Shown here: positions 22,058 through 30,087 of the stretch, one piece after another
How the letters are laid out: every line of letters begins with the position of its first letter
Numbering within the stretch: the stretch's first letter is position 1
Origin: an uncultured Clostridia bacterium
GTDB taxonomy: Bacteria > Bacillota > Clostridia > Christensenellales > Borkfalkiaceae
Assembly (NCBI GenBank): GCA_934272745.1
Contig: CAKQSI010000021.1
Span: 1 to 35,040 of the forward strand
Length of the DNA stretch: 35,040 nt
Direction of reading: 5' to 3'
Translations under genes and position numbers: made by a program
The notes under the pieces: generated by a model
Seen by the model: only the letters and a program-made list of their open reading frames with translations
Database searches by the model: none
Told to the model about the DNA's origin: nothing

Positions 22058-22312
22058 ATGGAAAGAAATTTAAGAAAAGAAAGAGTCGGACTGGTCGTTT
22101 CCGACAAAATGGATAAAACCGTCGTGGTCGCGATCGAAGAAAAGAGCAAACATCCTCTTTACAAAAAGACGATCACCAAGACCAACCGTTTCAAGGCGCA
22201 CGACGAAGAAAACCAGTGCGGCGTCGGCGATAAAGTCCGCATCGTAGAATGCAGAAAACTCAGCGCCGACAAATGCTGGAGAGTTGCCGAGATTATCGAA
22301 AAGGCAAGATAA
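22058..22312 (+). CDS. rpsQ: 30S ribosomal protein S17 (uS17)
   Basis: The 84-residue S17 is an OB-fold 16S binder with RKERVGLVVSDKMDKTVVVA, KHPLYKKTITKTNRFKAHDE and GDKVRIVECRKLSADK, all typical. It starts at ATG 22058 after GGAGG, in the standard position between rpmC and rplN. Confidence 0.98.
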   Translation: MERNLRKERVGLVVSDKMDKTVVVAIEEKSKHPLYKKTITKTNRFKAHDEENQCGVGDKVRIVECRKLSADKCWRVAEIIEKAR

Positions 22313-22336
22313 GGACGATAAGGAGATAAGTGCCAT

Positions 22337-22705
22337 ATGATACAACCACAAACGAGATTGAAAGCGGCCGATAACTCGGGCGCAAAAGAAATCATGTGCA
22401 TCAGAGTCCTGGGCGGTTCCTTCAGAAGAACGGGTAACATCGGCGACGTGATCGTGGCAAGCGTGAAATCGGCTACCCCCGGCGGCGCCGTGAAAAAGGG
22501 CGACGTCGTGAAGGCGGTCATCGTCAGAACGAGCAAAGGAATCAGAAGACCGGACGGAACGTATATCAAATTCGACGACAACGCGGCGGTTATCATCGAT
22601 AACCAGAAACAGCCGAGAGGCACCCGTATCTTTGGACCGATCGCACGCGAACTGAGAGATAAAGACTACATGAGAATCATCTCTCTCGCTCCGGAAGTTT
22701 TATAA
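22337..22705 (+). CDS. rplN: 50S ribosomal protein L14 (uL14)
   Basis: The 122-residue L14 starts MIQPQTRLKAADNSGAKEI and ends with the canonical GPIARELRDKDYMRIISLAP. It lies on the subunit interface and is the usual target of the silencing factor RsfS. AAGGAG precedes ATG 22337. This is the start of the part of the cluster equivalent to the spc operon. Confidence 0.98.
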   Translation: MIQPQTRLKAADNSGAKEIMCIRVLGGSFRRTGNIGDVIVASVKSATPGGAVKKGDVVKAVIVRTSKGIRRPDGTYIKFDDNAAVIIDNQKQPRGTRIFGPIARELRDKDYMRIISLAPEVL

Positions 22706-22716
22706 GGAGAAGGGCA

Positions 22717-23253
22717 ATGATAGCTAAAATCAAGAAAAACGATACCGTAAAAGTCATCGCCGGCGAAGACGCGGGAAAGACCGGTAAGGTTCTTACCGTA
22801 AATCGCGAAAAGAACGTCGCTACGGTGGACGGCATCAATATTCAGAAAAAACACAGAAAAGCAAGAAACGCGCAGGAAACCAGCCGCATCGAAAATATAC
22901 TGGGTCCCGTCGATCTTTCCAACCTGATGGTCGTTTGCCCCACCTGCGGCAAAGCGACGAGAGTGGGCGTAAAAGTCGTTCTGGACGAGAACGGCAAGGA
23001 AAAGAAAGTGCGTATCTGCAAACATAAGGACGAAGCCGGCAACGTGTGCGGCGCCCTTTTGGACAAGGCAGAAGTCAAAGCCGCGAAAAAGACCGCGAAA
23101 AAAGCGACCAAGAAAGCGGACGACGAAGCCGCTCCCAAAAAGACGACCAGAAAGACCACGAAGAAAGCCGAAGGCGAAGCTCCCGTAAAAGAAGCCAAAA
23201 AGGCGCCCCGTAAAACGGCGAAAAAAGCCGCTGACGAAGGCAAGGCTGAATAA
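22717..23253 (+). CDS. rplX: 50S ribosomal protein L24 (uL24) with a histone-like C-terminal tail
   Basis: The first roughly 117 residues are L24: a KOW domain (DTVKVIAGEDAGKTGKVLTV) and an assembly-initiating basic core. A four-Cys unit follows (C74, C77, C101, C111), although the second half is interrupted by extra residues compared with the usual CxxC. Residues about 118-178 are an extra, very Lys/Ala-rich tail built from AKKTAKK- and TTRKTTKK-like repeats, like histone H1 or the tails of some HU proteins. Most L24 proteins stop at about 100-110 residues. The tail should be disordered and could bind rRNA or DNA. Spacing to rplE is 19 nt. Confidence 0.97.
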   Translation: MIAKIKKNDTVKVIAGEDAGKTGKVLTVNREKNVATVDGINIQKKHRKARNAQETSRIENILGPVDLSNLMVVCPTCGKATRVGVKVVLDENGKEKKVRICKHKDEAGNVCGALLDKAEVKAAKKTAKKATKKADDEAAPKKTTRKTTKKAEGEAPVKEAKKAPRKTAKKAADEGKAE

Positions 23254-23272
23254 GGAAGAGAGGGACTGAAAA

Positions 23273-23824
23273 ATGGCAGAAAACACGAACAGAGTGCAGG
23301 AAGCATATAAAAAGGAAGTCGTTCCTTATCTTATGAAGCACTTCGGCTACACCAACGTCAATCAGGTGCCGAAGTTGGTCAAAATCGTCATCAACACGGG
23401 TCTCGGCGACATTAAAGACAACGCGAAAAGCGTTCAGGTCGCGCAGAACGAACTGGCGCTCATTTCCGGACAGAAGCCCGTTATGACGCAGGCAACCAAA
23501 GCCGTCGCAAACTTCAAAATCCGTGCGGGACAGACCGTCGGTATGAAAGTTACGCTGCGCGGCAAAAGAATGTACGAATTCTTCGATAAATTCGTAGCCA
23601 TCGCGCTGCCCCGCGTCCGCGACTTCAAGGGCGTTCCCCAGAAGTCGTTCGACGGCAGAGGCAACTATGCGCTGGGTATCAAAGAACAGTTGATCTTCCC
23701 CGAAATCTCTTACGATCAGGTGGAAAAGATCAGAGGTTACGATATCTGCTTCGTCACCACCGCAAACACCGACGAAGAAGCGCGCGAACTGTTAAAGGCG
23801 CTCGGTATGCCCTTCAAAGCGTAA
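23273..23824 (+). CDS. rplE: 50S ribosomal protein L5 (uL5)
   Basis: The 183-residue L5 binds 5S rRNA in the central protuberance. It shows YTNVNQVPKLVKIVINTGLG, then QKPVMTQATKAVANFKIRAG and the C-terminal GYDICFVTTANTDEEARELL, all typical. AGAG precedes ATG 23273; the ribosome binding site is weaker than that of its neighbours. Confidence 0.98.
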   Translation: MAENTNRVQEAYKKEVVPYLMKHFGYTNVNQVPKLVKIVINTGLGDIKDNAKSVQVAQNELALISGQKPVMTQATKAVANFKIRAGQTVGMKVTLRGKRMYEFFDKFVAIALPRVRDFKGVPQKSFDGRGNYALGIKEQLIFPEISYDQVEKIRGYDICFVTTANTDEEARELLKALGMPFKA

Positions 23825-23835
23825 GGAGAAGAATC

Positions 23836-24021
23836 ATGGCTAAAAAATCGATGATCAATAAACAGCAGAGAACGCCGAAGTTCTCTACGAGAGCTTACAC
23901 GAGATGCAGCATCTGCGGAAGACCGCACGCGGTTCTCCGTAAATACGGGATCTGCCGTATCTGCTTCAGGAATTTGGCTTACAAGGGTCAGATTCCCGGC
24001 GTGAAGAAAGCAAGCTGGTAA
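23836..24021 (+). CDS. rpsN: 30S ribosomal protein S14 type Z (uS14)
   Basis: This 61-residue protein is the short zinc-binding form of S14: C24-S-I-C27 and C40-R-I-C43 around RPHAVLRKYG. The zinc form in the main operon is the standard Gram-positive arrangement; organisms often carry a zinc-free paralogue elsewhere for zinc shortage. It ends in the typical GVKKASW. Confidence 0.98.
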   Translation: MAKKSMINKQQRTPKFSTRAYTRCSICGRPHAVLRKYGICRICFRNLAYKGQIPGVKKASW

Positions 24022-24037
24022 AAGGAGGAACAGAACT

Positions 24038-24430
24038 GTGACGGATCCTATTGCAGATATGCTCACGCGGATCAGAAACGCGTTGGTATCGAAACACGAT
24101 ACGGTCGAAGTACCGGCATCCAAAATGAAAAAAGCAATCGCGGATATCCTGCTCCAGGAAGGTTATATCAACGGAGTGGAATTCCAGGAAGAGGGCGTTC
24201 AGGGAAAACTTCTGATTACCCTGAAATACGGACCCAAGAAAGAAAAGGTCATTTACGGACTGAAGAGAATCAGCAAACCCGGTCTTCGCGTATACACCAA
24301 CTGCGACGAAATTCCCAGCGTGCACGGCGGACTCGGAATCGCAATCCTTTCCACGTCCAAAGGCATTATGACCGGCAAGCAGGCGAAAGCCGCTAACTGC
24401 GGCGGCGAAGTGCTCGCCTACGTTTGGTAA
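24038..24430 (+). CDS. rpsH: 30S ribosomal protein S8 (uS8)
   Basis: The 130-residue S8 starts at GTG 24038 after AAAGGAGG. It shows DPIADMLTRIRNALVSKHDT and the C-terminal GLGIAILSTSKGIMTGKQAK signature. S8 organises the 16S central domain and represses the spc operon in E. coli; whether that regulation exists here is unknown. Confidence 0.98.
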   Translation: MTDPIADMLTRIRNALVSKHDTVEVPASKMKKAIADILLQEGYINGVEFQEEGVQGKLLITLKYGPKKEKVIYGLKRISKPGLRVYTNCDEIPSVHGGLGIAILSTSKGIMTGKQAKAANCGGEVLAYVW

Positions 24431-24441
24431 GGAGGTAAGAG

Positions 24442-24981
24442 ATGTCCAGAATCGGCAGAGAACCGGTACACATCCCGGCAGGCGTTACCGTCGAAATGAA
24501 GGATAACGTCATGATCGTCAAAGGAAGTCTCGGCACGTTGACGCAGGTCGTTGACCCCGTCATCACCCTTACGGTTGAAAATAACGTTGCGCACTTCACG
24601 AGAGCAAACGAAGAAAAGGCCACCAAGGCGAAGCACGGCTTATACAGAGCGCTGCTGCAGAACATGGTAAACGGCGTTTCCAAAGGTTACGAGAAAGGTC
24701 TTGTGATCGCCGGCGTCGGTTATAAAGTGCAGAAACAGGGCGCGAACGTGGTTATGAACATCGGCTTCAGCCACCCTGTGGAATATAAGGCAGTGGAAGG
24801 CATCACTCTGGAATGCCCCTCGCAGACCGAGATCACCGTCAAAGGCATCAGCAAAGAGCTGGTCGGTCAGGTCGCTGCGAACATTCGCGCAATCCGCAAA
24901 CCCGAACCCTACCACGGATACGGAATCCACTACAAGGACGAAGTGATCCAGCGGAAGGAAGGTAAGACCGCAGGTAAATAA
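24442..24981 (+). CDS. rplF: 50S ribosomal protein L6 (uL6)
   Basis: The 179-residue L6 has the repeated-domain fold, opening SRIGREPVHIPAGVTVEM and ending with the signature PEPYHGYGIHYKDEVIQRKE. It sits near the factor-binding site. AAGGAGG lies directly after the rpsH stop, and rplR follows after 13 nt. Confidence 0.98.
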   Translation: MSRIGREPVHIPAGVTVEMKDNVMIVKGSLGTLTQVVDPVITLTVENNVAHFTRANEEKATKAKHGLYRALLQNMVNGVSKGYEKGLVIAGVGYKVQKQGANVVMNIGFSHPVEYKAVEGITLECPSQTEITVKGISKELVGQVAANIRAIRKPEPYHGYGIHYKDEVIQRKEGKTAGK

Positions 24982-24994
24982 AGGAGCGTAAAAA

Positions 24995-25363
24995 ATGATT
25001 GCTAAGATTGATAAAAACGCAGACAGAAAGAAAAGACACCTGCGCGTCAGAAATAAAATCAGCGGCACTGCGGAAATGCCCAGACTTTGCGTTTACAGAA
25101 GTCTGAACAACATCTACTGCCAGATTATCGACGACGTGAAGGGTGTGACCCTCGCCTCCTGCTCCACCAAGGAAAAGGCTGTCGCGGCGGAAATCGCAGA
25201 CAAGACCAAGACGGAAGCGGCGAAAGTCGTGGGTGCCGCAGTCGCTAAAAAGGCGCTGGAAAAAGGCATCACCGCCGTGGTATTCGACAGAGGCGGTTAC
25301 CTCTATACCGGACGCGTGCAGGCGCTTGCGGACGGTGCGAGAGAAGCCGGACTGAAATTCTGA
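24995..25363 (+). CDS. rplR: 50S ribosomal protein L18 (uL18)
   Basis: The 122-residue L18 is a 5S rRNA binder with RKKRHLRVRNKISGTAEMP, RLCVYRSLNNIYCQIID and the C-terminal VFDRGGYLYTGRVQALADGA, all diagnostic. Length is normal. It lies between rplF and rpsE as in most bacteria. Confidence 0.98.
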   Translation: MIAKIDKNADRKKRHLRVRNKISGTAEMPRLCVYRSLNNIYCQIIDDVKGVTLASCSTKEKAVAAEIADKTKTEAAKVVGAAVAKKALEKGITAVVFDRGGYLYTGRVQALADGAREAGLKF

Positions 25364-25377
25364 GGGAGGACGTTAAG

Positions 25378-25899
25378 ATGGCAAGAGATAATAGACCCGC
25401 CAGAGATAAAAAGCAAGAAGACGACGGGCTGATCAAGAAGACGATCCAGATCAACCGCGTTACGAAGACGGTCAAAGGCGGACGTAATATGCGCTTCGCG
25501 GCGCTCGTCATCGTCGGCGACGGCAACGGCAAGGTCGGGCTCGGCATGGGCAAGTCTAAGGAAGTTCCCGAAGCGATCGATAAAGCCACCGCGCAGGCAA
25601 AACGCAACATGTTCAAGGTTGCGATGAACGGCACCACCATTCCGCACCCCGAAAAGGGCGTGTTCGGCAGAGGTTCCGTTCTGATGATGCCGGCTGAAGA
25701 AGGTACCGGCGTTATCGCGGGCGGCCCCGTCCGTGCGGTTATGGAAGCATGCGGTATCAAAGATATCCGTACCAAATCCCACGGAACCAACAACAAGATC
25801 AACTGCGTCAAGGCGACGATCGCGGGTCTGAAAGAACTGAGAACCGCAGAACAGGTCGCAGCGCTTCGCGGCAAGACCGTAGAAGAAATTCTGGGCTGA
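25378..25899 (+). CDS. rpsE: 30S ribosomal protein S5 (uS5)
   Basis: The 173-residue S5 has the double-stranded-RNA-like domain GGRNMRFAALVIVGDGNGKV, then GLGMGKSKEVPEAI, and the C-terminal VLMMPAEEGTGVIAGGPVRA. It acts in decoding fidelity and helps form the mRNA entry channel with S3 and S4. GGGAGG precedes ATG 25378. Confidence 0.98.
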   Translation: MARDNRPARDKKQEDDGLIKKTIQINRVTKTVKGGRNMRFAALVIVGDGNGKVGLGMGKSKEVPEAIDKATAQAKRNMFKVAMNGTTIPHPEKGVFGRGSVLMMPAEEGTGVIAGGPVRAVMEACGIKDIRTKSHGTNNKINCVKATIAGLKELRTAEQVAALRGKTVEEILG

Positions 25900-25913
25900 C
25901 GGAGGAGTTTACG

Positions 25914-26096
25914 ATGGAAAACAAAATCAAAGTAACGCTCGTAAGAAGCCCGTATAACTACGACAAAAAGCAGCAAGCGATCATTTACGCACTGGGACTG
26001 CACAAGATTCGTCAGGTCAAGATCCACGAAGCGAACGCCTGCATCATGGGAATGATCGCCAAGGTTTCGCACCTCGTCAAGGTCGAGAACGTATAA
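25914..26096 (+). CDS. rpmD: 50S ribosomal protein L30 (uL30)
   Basis: The 60-residue L30 starts at ATG 25914 after GGAGGAG; the longer open frame overlaps rpsE and is ignored. VTLVRSPYNYDKKQQAIIYA and GLHKIRQVKIHEANACIMGM match the family, with the usual ending of SHLVKVENV type. It lies in its canonical place between rpsE and rplO. Confidence 0.96.
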   Translation: MENKIKVTLVRSPYNYDKKQQAIIYALGLHKIRQVKIHEANACIMGMIAKVSHLVKVENV

Positions 26097-26107
26097 GGAG
26101 AGTAAAT

Positions 26108-26554
26108 ATGAGACTTCATACGATACAACCTGCTGTGGGCAGCGCCAAGGAAAGCAAAAGACTGGGCAGAGGCATCGGCTCGGGACTTGGCAAAACCAGC
26201 GGTAAAGGTCATAAAGGTCAGTGGGCAAGAAGCGGCGGCGGCGTACGTCCGGGATTTGAAGGCGGTCAGATGCCTTTGACCCGTAAACTGCCCAAACACG
26301 GTTTCAACAACCACTTCAGAAAGGTTTACGCAGTCGTCAACGTAGAAACGCTCAACGGATTCGAAGCCGGCACGACCGTCAACTACGACATTCTGATGGA
26401 CGCGGGACTTATCAAACGCATTCGTAACAACGCGGGACTCAAAGTCCTCGGCAACGGCGAACTTTCCGTCGCCCTGACCGTCGAAGCAAGCAAGTTCTCC
26501 GAAAGTGCAAAAGCCGCTATCGAAAAAGCGGGCGGAACCGTCGTAGTCAAGTGA
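26108..26554 (+). CDS. rplO: 50S ribosomal protein L15 (uL15)
   Basis: The 148-residue L15 has the Gly/Arg/Lys-rich extension KRLGRGIGSGLGKTSGKGHK and GFEGGQMPLTRKLPKHGF, both signatures. L15 is a late-assembly 23S protein. A gap of 27 nt precedes secY, which in most Firmicutes is co-transcribed with it. Confidence 0.98.
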   Translation: MRLHTIQPAVGSAKESKRLGRGIGSGLGKTSGKGHKGQWARSGGGVRPGFEGGQMPLTRKLPKHGFNNHFRKVYAVVNVETLNGFEAGTTVNYDILMDAGLIKRIRNNAGLKVLGNGELSVALTVEASKFSESAKAAIEKAGGTVVVK

Positions 26555-26581
26555 CTATACGGGTGATAAGCGGAGGTAAAC

Positions 26582-27886
26582 ATGTTTGAGACGTTAAAGA
26601 ATGCATTCAAAGTCAAGGAACTGCGCAAGAAGATTTTCATCACGCTCGCGCTGATTTTGGTCTACAGAATCGGATGCTTTATTCCCGTCCCGGGAATTGA
26701 CGGCGAAGTGCTGAAAAACAACCTCAGCGGGTACACCTTCTTCGGCGTTATGAGCGCCATTACGGGCGGATCGCTTTCCAACGGTACGCTGTTCGCAATG
26801 GGTATCGGACCGTATATCAACGCTTCCATTATCATTCAACTTCTTACCGTTGCAATCCCCAGTCTGGAAAGCATGAGTAAGCAGGGCGAAGAAGGCAGAA
26901 AAAAACTTGCTAAAATCACCCGTTACACCGCGCTCGTTCTCGCGATCGGGCAGGCGCTCGGAATTCTTCTGAACTTCGGCGACAACGGTGCAATCAACTT
27001 CGGCGTGTTCGGAGATACCAAAGGGACCAGATGGCTCACTTATCTCTACATGACCATCGTCTACACCGCAGGCGCGTCCCTTACCATGTGGATCGGCGAA
27101 CGCATCACCGACTACGGCGTCAGCAACGGTATTTCCATGCTGATCTTCGTCGGTATTCTTTCCACCGCCGGTACCGCGATCCTCAATCAGATTATTCTGA
27201 TTCCTTCCAACAGTACGGCTATCTGGACGCTGATCGCGTTCCTCCTCGTCGTAATCGTCATCTTCTTCTGCATCGTCTACGTGGACATGGCGGAAAGAAG
27301 AGTGCCCGTACAGTATGCAAAACAGATCAAGGGCAGAAAGATGTACGGCGGACAGAATACGGTCATTCCGATCCGTATCAACGCCAACGGCGTTATGCCG
27401 CTCATCTTCGCGTTCTCGATCCTGAGTTTCCCCGATCTTATCATGAGCATGTTCTGGCCGAACAGTTCCGCACGGATCTGGTGGCAGGGACACATGGGCG
27501 TCGGTACCGTCTGGTATTCCATCGTGCTTGCGTTGCTCATTCTGGGTTTCGCGTACTTCTATGCGGCGATTCAGTTCAATCCCGACGATATTTCCAAGAG
27601 CATTCAGCAGAACGGCGGCTTCATTCCCGGCATTCGTCCCGGCAAGCCGACCGCGGAACATTTGAGAAGAATCAACAACCGTATCACGCTGTTCGGCGCG
27701 ATTTTCCTGGCGATTCTCGCTCTCGTGCCCACGCTGATCTTCACTGCGGTCGCAGGAACGGGTTCGTCCCTTATCAACGCGTTCTCCGCTACCGGTATGC
27801 TCATCATCGTATCCGTCGCGCTGGAATTCGACAAACAACTCCAGTCGCAGATCATGATGAAGAATTATAAGGGCTTCCTGAAATAA
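26582..27886 (+). CDS. secY: preprotein translocase subunit SecY
   Basis: The 434-residue protein is the channel subunit of the Sec translocon with ten predicted membrane helices. Visible hallmarks are FIPVPGID near the N-terminus, GIGPYINASIIIQLLT (plug and lateral-gate region), VQYAKQIKGRKMYGGQNTVI with the SecA and ribosome-binding cytoplasmic loop, and GIRPGKPTAEHLRRINNRIT. Length is normal. Its stop overlaps the adk start by one base (TAATG). It is the only membrane-protein gene in the operon. Confidence 0.98.
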   Translation: MFETLKNAFKVKELRKKIFITLALILVYRIGCFIPVPGIDGEVLKNNLSGYTFFGVMSAITGGSLSNGTLFAMGIGPYINASIIIQLLTVAIPSLESMSKQGEEGRKKLAKITRYTALVLAIGQALGILLNFGDNGAINFGVFGDTKGTRWLTYLYMTIVYTAGASLTMWIGERITDYGVSNGISMLIFVGILSTAGTAILNQIILIPSNSTAIWTLIAFLLVVIVIFFCIVYVDMAERRVPVQYAKQIKGRKMYGGQNTVIPIRINANGVMPLIFAFSILSFPDLIMSMFWPNSSARIWWQGHMGVGTVWYSIVLALLILGFAYFYAAIQFNPDDISKSIQQNGGFIPGIRPGKPTAEHLRRINNRITLFGAIFLAILALVPTLIFTAVAGTGSSLINAFSATGMLIIVSVALEFDKQLQSQIMMKNYKGFLK

Positions 27887-28506
27887 TGAATATCATCTTA
27901 TTAGGACCTCCGGGTGCCGGCAAAGGCACCCAGGCGGTCAGAATTGCCGAAAAATATGCCATTCCGCACATCTCGACGGGGGATATTTTCCGGAAAAACA
28001 TCAAGGAACAGACGCCTATCGGCGTCGTAGCCAAATCCTATATCGACAAAGGGCAACTGGTTCCGGACGAAGTCGTGATCGAAATCGTCCGCCAGCGCCT
28101 TCTGGAAGAGGATTGCAAAAACGGCTATCTTCTGGACGGATTCCCCCGCACCGTGCCGCAGGCGGAAGCACTCAGCGGCTTCACCACGGTCGATACGGTT
28201 TTGAATCTCGACATTGATCTGGGACTTTTGATGAAACGTCTTACCGGAAGAAGAGTTTGCTCCTCTTGCGGGGAATCCTATCACGTTTCCTTCATCGGCG
28301 ACGCGAAGACCTGCAAAAAGTGCAACGGAGAACTCATTCAGCGCGCAGACGACAACGAAGAAACGGTCAACAACCGTCTGACCGCGTACACCAAACAGAC
28401 CGCCCCGCTCATTTCCTATTATAAGGAAAAAGGCATTCTGAAAAACGTTGCCGCGGCGGGCAAGATCGACGAGGTGTTCGACGAAATCGTTAAAACGCTC
28501 GGCTGA
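27886..28506 (+). CDS. adk: adenylate kinase, zinc-lid type
   Basis: The 206-residue kinase converts AMP and ATP to two ADP. It has P-loop GPPGAGKGTQ (7-16), AMP-site DGFPRT (84-89), and a lid carrying four Cys (C125, C128, C143, C146) that bind zinc, as in many Gram-positive enzymes. There is no ribosome binding site gap from secY because they overlap by one base. In most Firmicutes map (methionine aminopeptidase) follows, but here the KOW gene follows after 17 nt. Confidence 0.98.
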   Translation: MNIILLGPPGAGKGTQAVRIAEKYAIPHISTGDIFRKNIKEQTPIGVVAKSYIDKGQLVPDEVVIEIVRQRLLEEDCKNGYLLDGFPRTVPQAEALSGFTTVDTVLNLDIDLGLLMKRLTGRRVCSSCGESYHVSFIGDAKTCKKCNGELIQRADDNEETVNNRLTAYTKQTAPLISYYKEKGILKNVAAAGKIDEVFDEIVKTLG

Positions 28507-28523
28507 CGCAAAAGGGGTCCGAC

Positions 28524-28805
28524 ATGACGAAAGACCAACCGATAGAGGTCGGAGACGTCGTTTTCAGTAAATGCGGACACGACGGCGGGAAATATTACGT
28601 CGTAGTGAAAGCGGACGAAAACGAGGGCTTTTATATGATCGCCGACGGAAAGGCGCGCAAAGTCGCCCGACCCAAGCGCAAAAAAGGCAAGCACCTGCTT
28701 TTTTCCGGAAAGATCGCGGGATACGCGGAACGGGAAAAAACGCTGGGCGTTTCCGATCCTTATCTTGCCCTTATGCTTCGCCCCTATAACGACAAACTCA
28801 AATAG
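28524..28805 (+). CDS. KOW-domain RNA-binding protein (L14e-like)
   Basis: The 93-residue protein opens with a KOW-type motif (IEVGDVVFSKCGHDGGKYYV, EGFYMIADGKARKVARPKRK). Firmicutes carry this small protein between map and infA, and it resembles archaeal and eukaryotic L14e/L6e. The C-terminal 35 residues (HLLFSGKIAGYAEREKTLGV) are longer than some relatives. Its role is presumably in RNA binding or ribosome assembly and is not established. The ribosome binding site is a weaker AAAGGGG. Confidence 0.9.
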   Translation: MTKDQPIEVGDVVFSKCGHDGGKYYVVVKADENEGFYMIADGKARKVARPKRKKGKHLLFSGKIAGYAEREKTLGVSDPYLALMLRPYNDKLK

Positions 28806-28819
28806 TTGGAGGAAAGATT

Positions 28820-29041
28820 GTGTCCAAGGATGATGTAATCGAAGCGGAAGGCGTCATCGTCGAAGCCTTACCCAATGCGAAATTCATCGTGAAACTCTCA
28901 AACGGTCATCAGATCACGGCGTATATCTCGGGAAAACTGAGATTGCATTATATCAAGATCATTCCCGGCGACAGCGTGAAGATCGAGATGAGTCCGTACG
29001 ATCTGACCAAAGGCCGTATCATCTGGCGAAGCAAAGCCTAA
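28820..29041 (+). CDS. infA: translation initiation factor IF-1
   Basis: The 73-residue OB-fold protein shows KDDVIEAEGVIVEALPNAKF, ISGKLRLHYIKIIPGDSVKI and the ending DLTKGRIIWRSKA. The usual GHxxLAHISGKxR segment reads GHQITAYISGKLR, a mild variation. The start is GTG 28820 after GGAGG; a TTG two bases earlier is out of frame. It blocks the 30S A site during initiation. Confidence 0.97.
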   Translation: MSKDDVIEAEGVIVEALPNAKFIVKLSNGHQITAYISGKLRLHYIKIIPGDSVKIEMSPYDLTKGRIIWRSKA

Positions 29042-29066
29042 CCGAAAAATAACGGAGGAACTAAAA

Positions 29067-29183
29067 ATGAAAGTAAGACCGTCTGTAAAGCCTATGTGCG
29101 ATAAATGCAAGGTCATCAAGAGAGAAGGTAAAGTCATGGTGATCTGCAGCAAAAACAAAAACCATAAGCAAAGACAAGGCTAA
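29067..29183 (+). CDS. rpmJ: 50S ribosomal protein L36 (bL36), zinc type, with a one-residue insertion
   Basis: The 38-residue L36 starts at ATG 29067 after CGGAGG and reads MKVRPSVKPMCDKCKVIKRE through to NHKQRQG. Zinc ligands are C11, C14, C27 and H33. The normal protein has 37 residues with four residues between the last Cys and His; here there are five (SKNKN). It is too short for routine gene calling but unmistakable, and lies in its canonical place after infA. Confidence 0.96.
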   Translation: MKVRPSVKPMCDKCKVIKREGKVMVICSKNKNHKQRQG

Positions 29184-29290
29184 ACCCAAATACAACGTTT
29201 CCGTCGCCGCGACGCCGGACATTCCACCGGGCGCGGAACGGAGGTCAACATACAAAAAGACAACCGAAAAATAACGGAGGTGTAAACTAA
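29184..29290 (+). other. spacer between rpmJ and rpsM with a duplicated leader element
   Basis: This 107-nt gap is much longer than others in the operon. A 19-base element AACCGAAAAATAACGGAGG, ending in the ribosome binding site, occurs at 29040-29058 before rpmJ and again at 29262-29280 before rpsM. The gap may have arisen from a duplication of the rpmJ upstream region. No hairpin terminator or promoter is clear. Confidence 0.7.
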
Positions 29291-29668
29291 ATGGCACGTA
29301 TTGCCGGTGTAGATTTACCGAGAGAAAAAAGAGTAGAAGTCGGTATCACCTATATTTACGGGATCGGACTTCCTACCGCCAAAAAGATCATGCAAGTGAC
29401 CGGCGTAAATCCGGACACCAGAGTCAAGGATCTGTCCGAAAGCGACGTTTCCAAACTCAGAGAATATATCGAACATCATTTGACCGTGGAAGGCGAACTT
29501 CGCAGCGAAGTCAGCCTGAACATCAAGCGGCTGATGGAAATCAACTGCTACCGCGGCGTCCGTCACAGAAAGGGACTCCCCGTCAGAGGACAGAGTTCCA
29601 AGAGAAACGCGAGAACCAGAAAGGGACCGCGTCGTACCGTTGCCAAGAAGAAGACGGCGTCCAAGTAA
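29291..29668 (+). CDS. rpsM: 30S ribosomal protein S13 (uS13)
   Basis: The 125-residue S13 opens ARIAGVDLPREKRVEVGITY and ends with CYRGVRHRKGLPVRGQSSK and NARTRKGPRRTVAKKK. It contacts tRNAs from the 30S head. The usual GQRTKTNARTRKG reads GQSSKRNARTRKG, a small change. CGGAGG lies ten nt before ATG 29291. Confidence 0.98.
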   Translation: MARIAGVDLPREKRVEVGITYIYGIGLPTAKKIMQVTGVNPDTRVKDLSESDVSKLREYIEHHLTVEGELRSEVSLNIKRLMEINCYRGVRHRKGLPVRGQSSKRNARTRKGPRRTVAKKKTASK

Positions 29669-29683
29669 GCAGGAGGAAGCATT

Positions 29684-30073
29684 ATGGCAGTTAAAACAGT
29701 TGCGAAAAAAAGGAAAGAGAGCAAGAACATCGACAGAGGTCAGGTGCATATTCAGTCCTCCTTCAATAACACTCTGGTCACCATTACCGATATGAACGGC
29801 AACGTGATCAGCTGGTCTTCGGCAGGCGCCCTGAAATTCAAGGGTTCCAGAAAAAGCACGCCGTTCGCCGCGCAGTCCGCAGCGGAAGACGCCGCGAAGA
29901 AGGCGATGGAACACGGCTTAAGATCGGTCGAAGTTTACGTAAAGGGCCCCGGCGCCGGCAGAGAATCCGCGATCCGCGCGCTCGCTACCGTCGGTCTTAC
30001 CGTTACGCTGATTCAGGACGTTTCGCCCATTCCGCACAACGGATGCCGCCCGCCGAAACGCCGCAGAATTTAA
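29684..30073 (+). CDS. rpsK: 30S ribosomal protein S11 (uS11)
   Basis: The 129-residue S11 has VHIQSSFNNTLVTITDMNGN, SSAGALKFKGSRKSTPFAAQ and the invariant ending IPHNGCRPPKRRRI. It forms part of the 30S platform. AGGAGG precedes ATG 29684, with 15 nt from rpsM and 14 nt to rpsD. Confidence 0.98.
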   Translation: MAVKTVAKKRKESKNIDRGQVHIQSSFNNTLVTITDMNGNVISWSSAGALKFKGSRKSTPFAAQSAAEDAAKKAMEHGLRSVEVYVKGPGAGRESAIRALATVGLTVTLIQDVSPIPHNGCRPPKRRRI

Positions 30074-30087
30074 GGAGGAATTGACAT

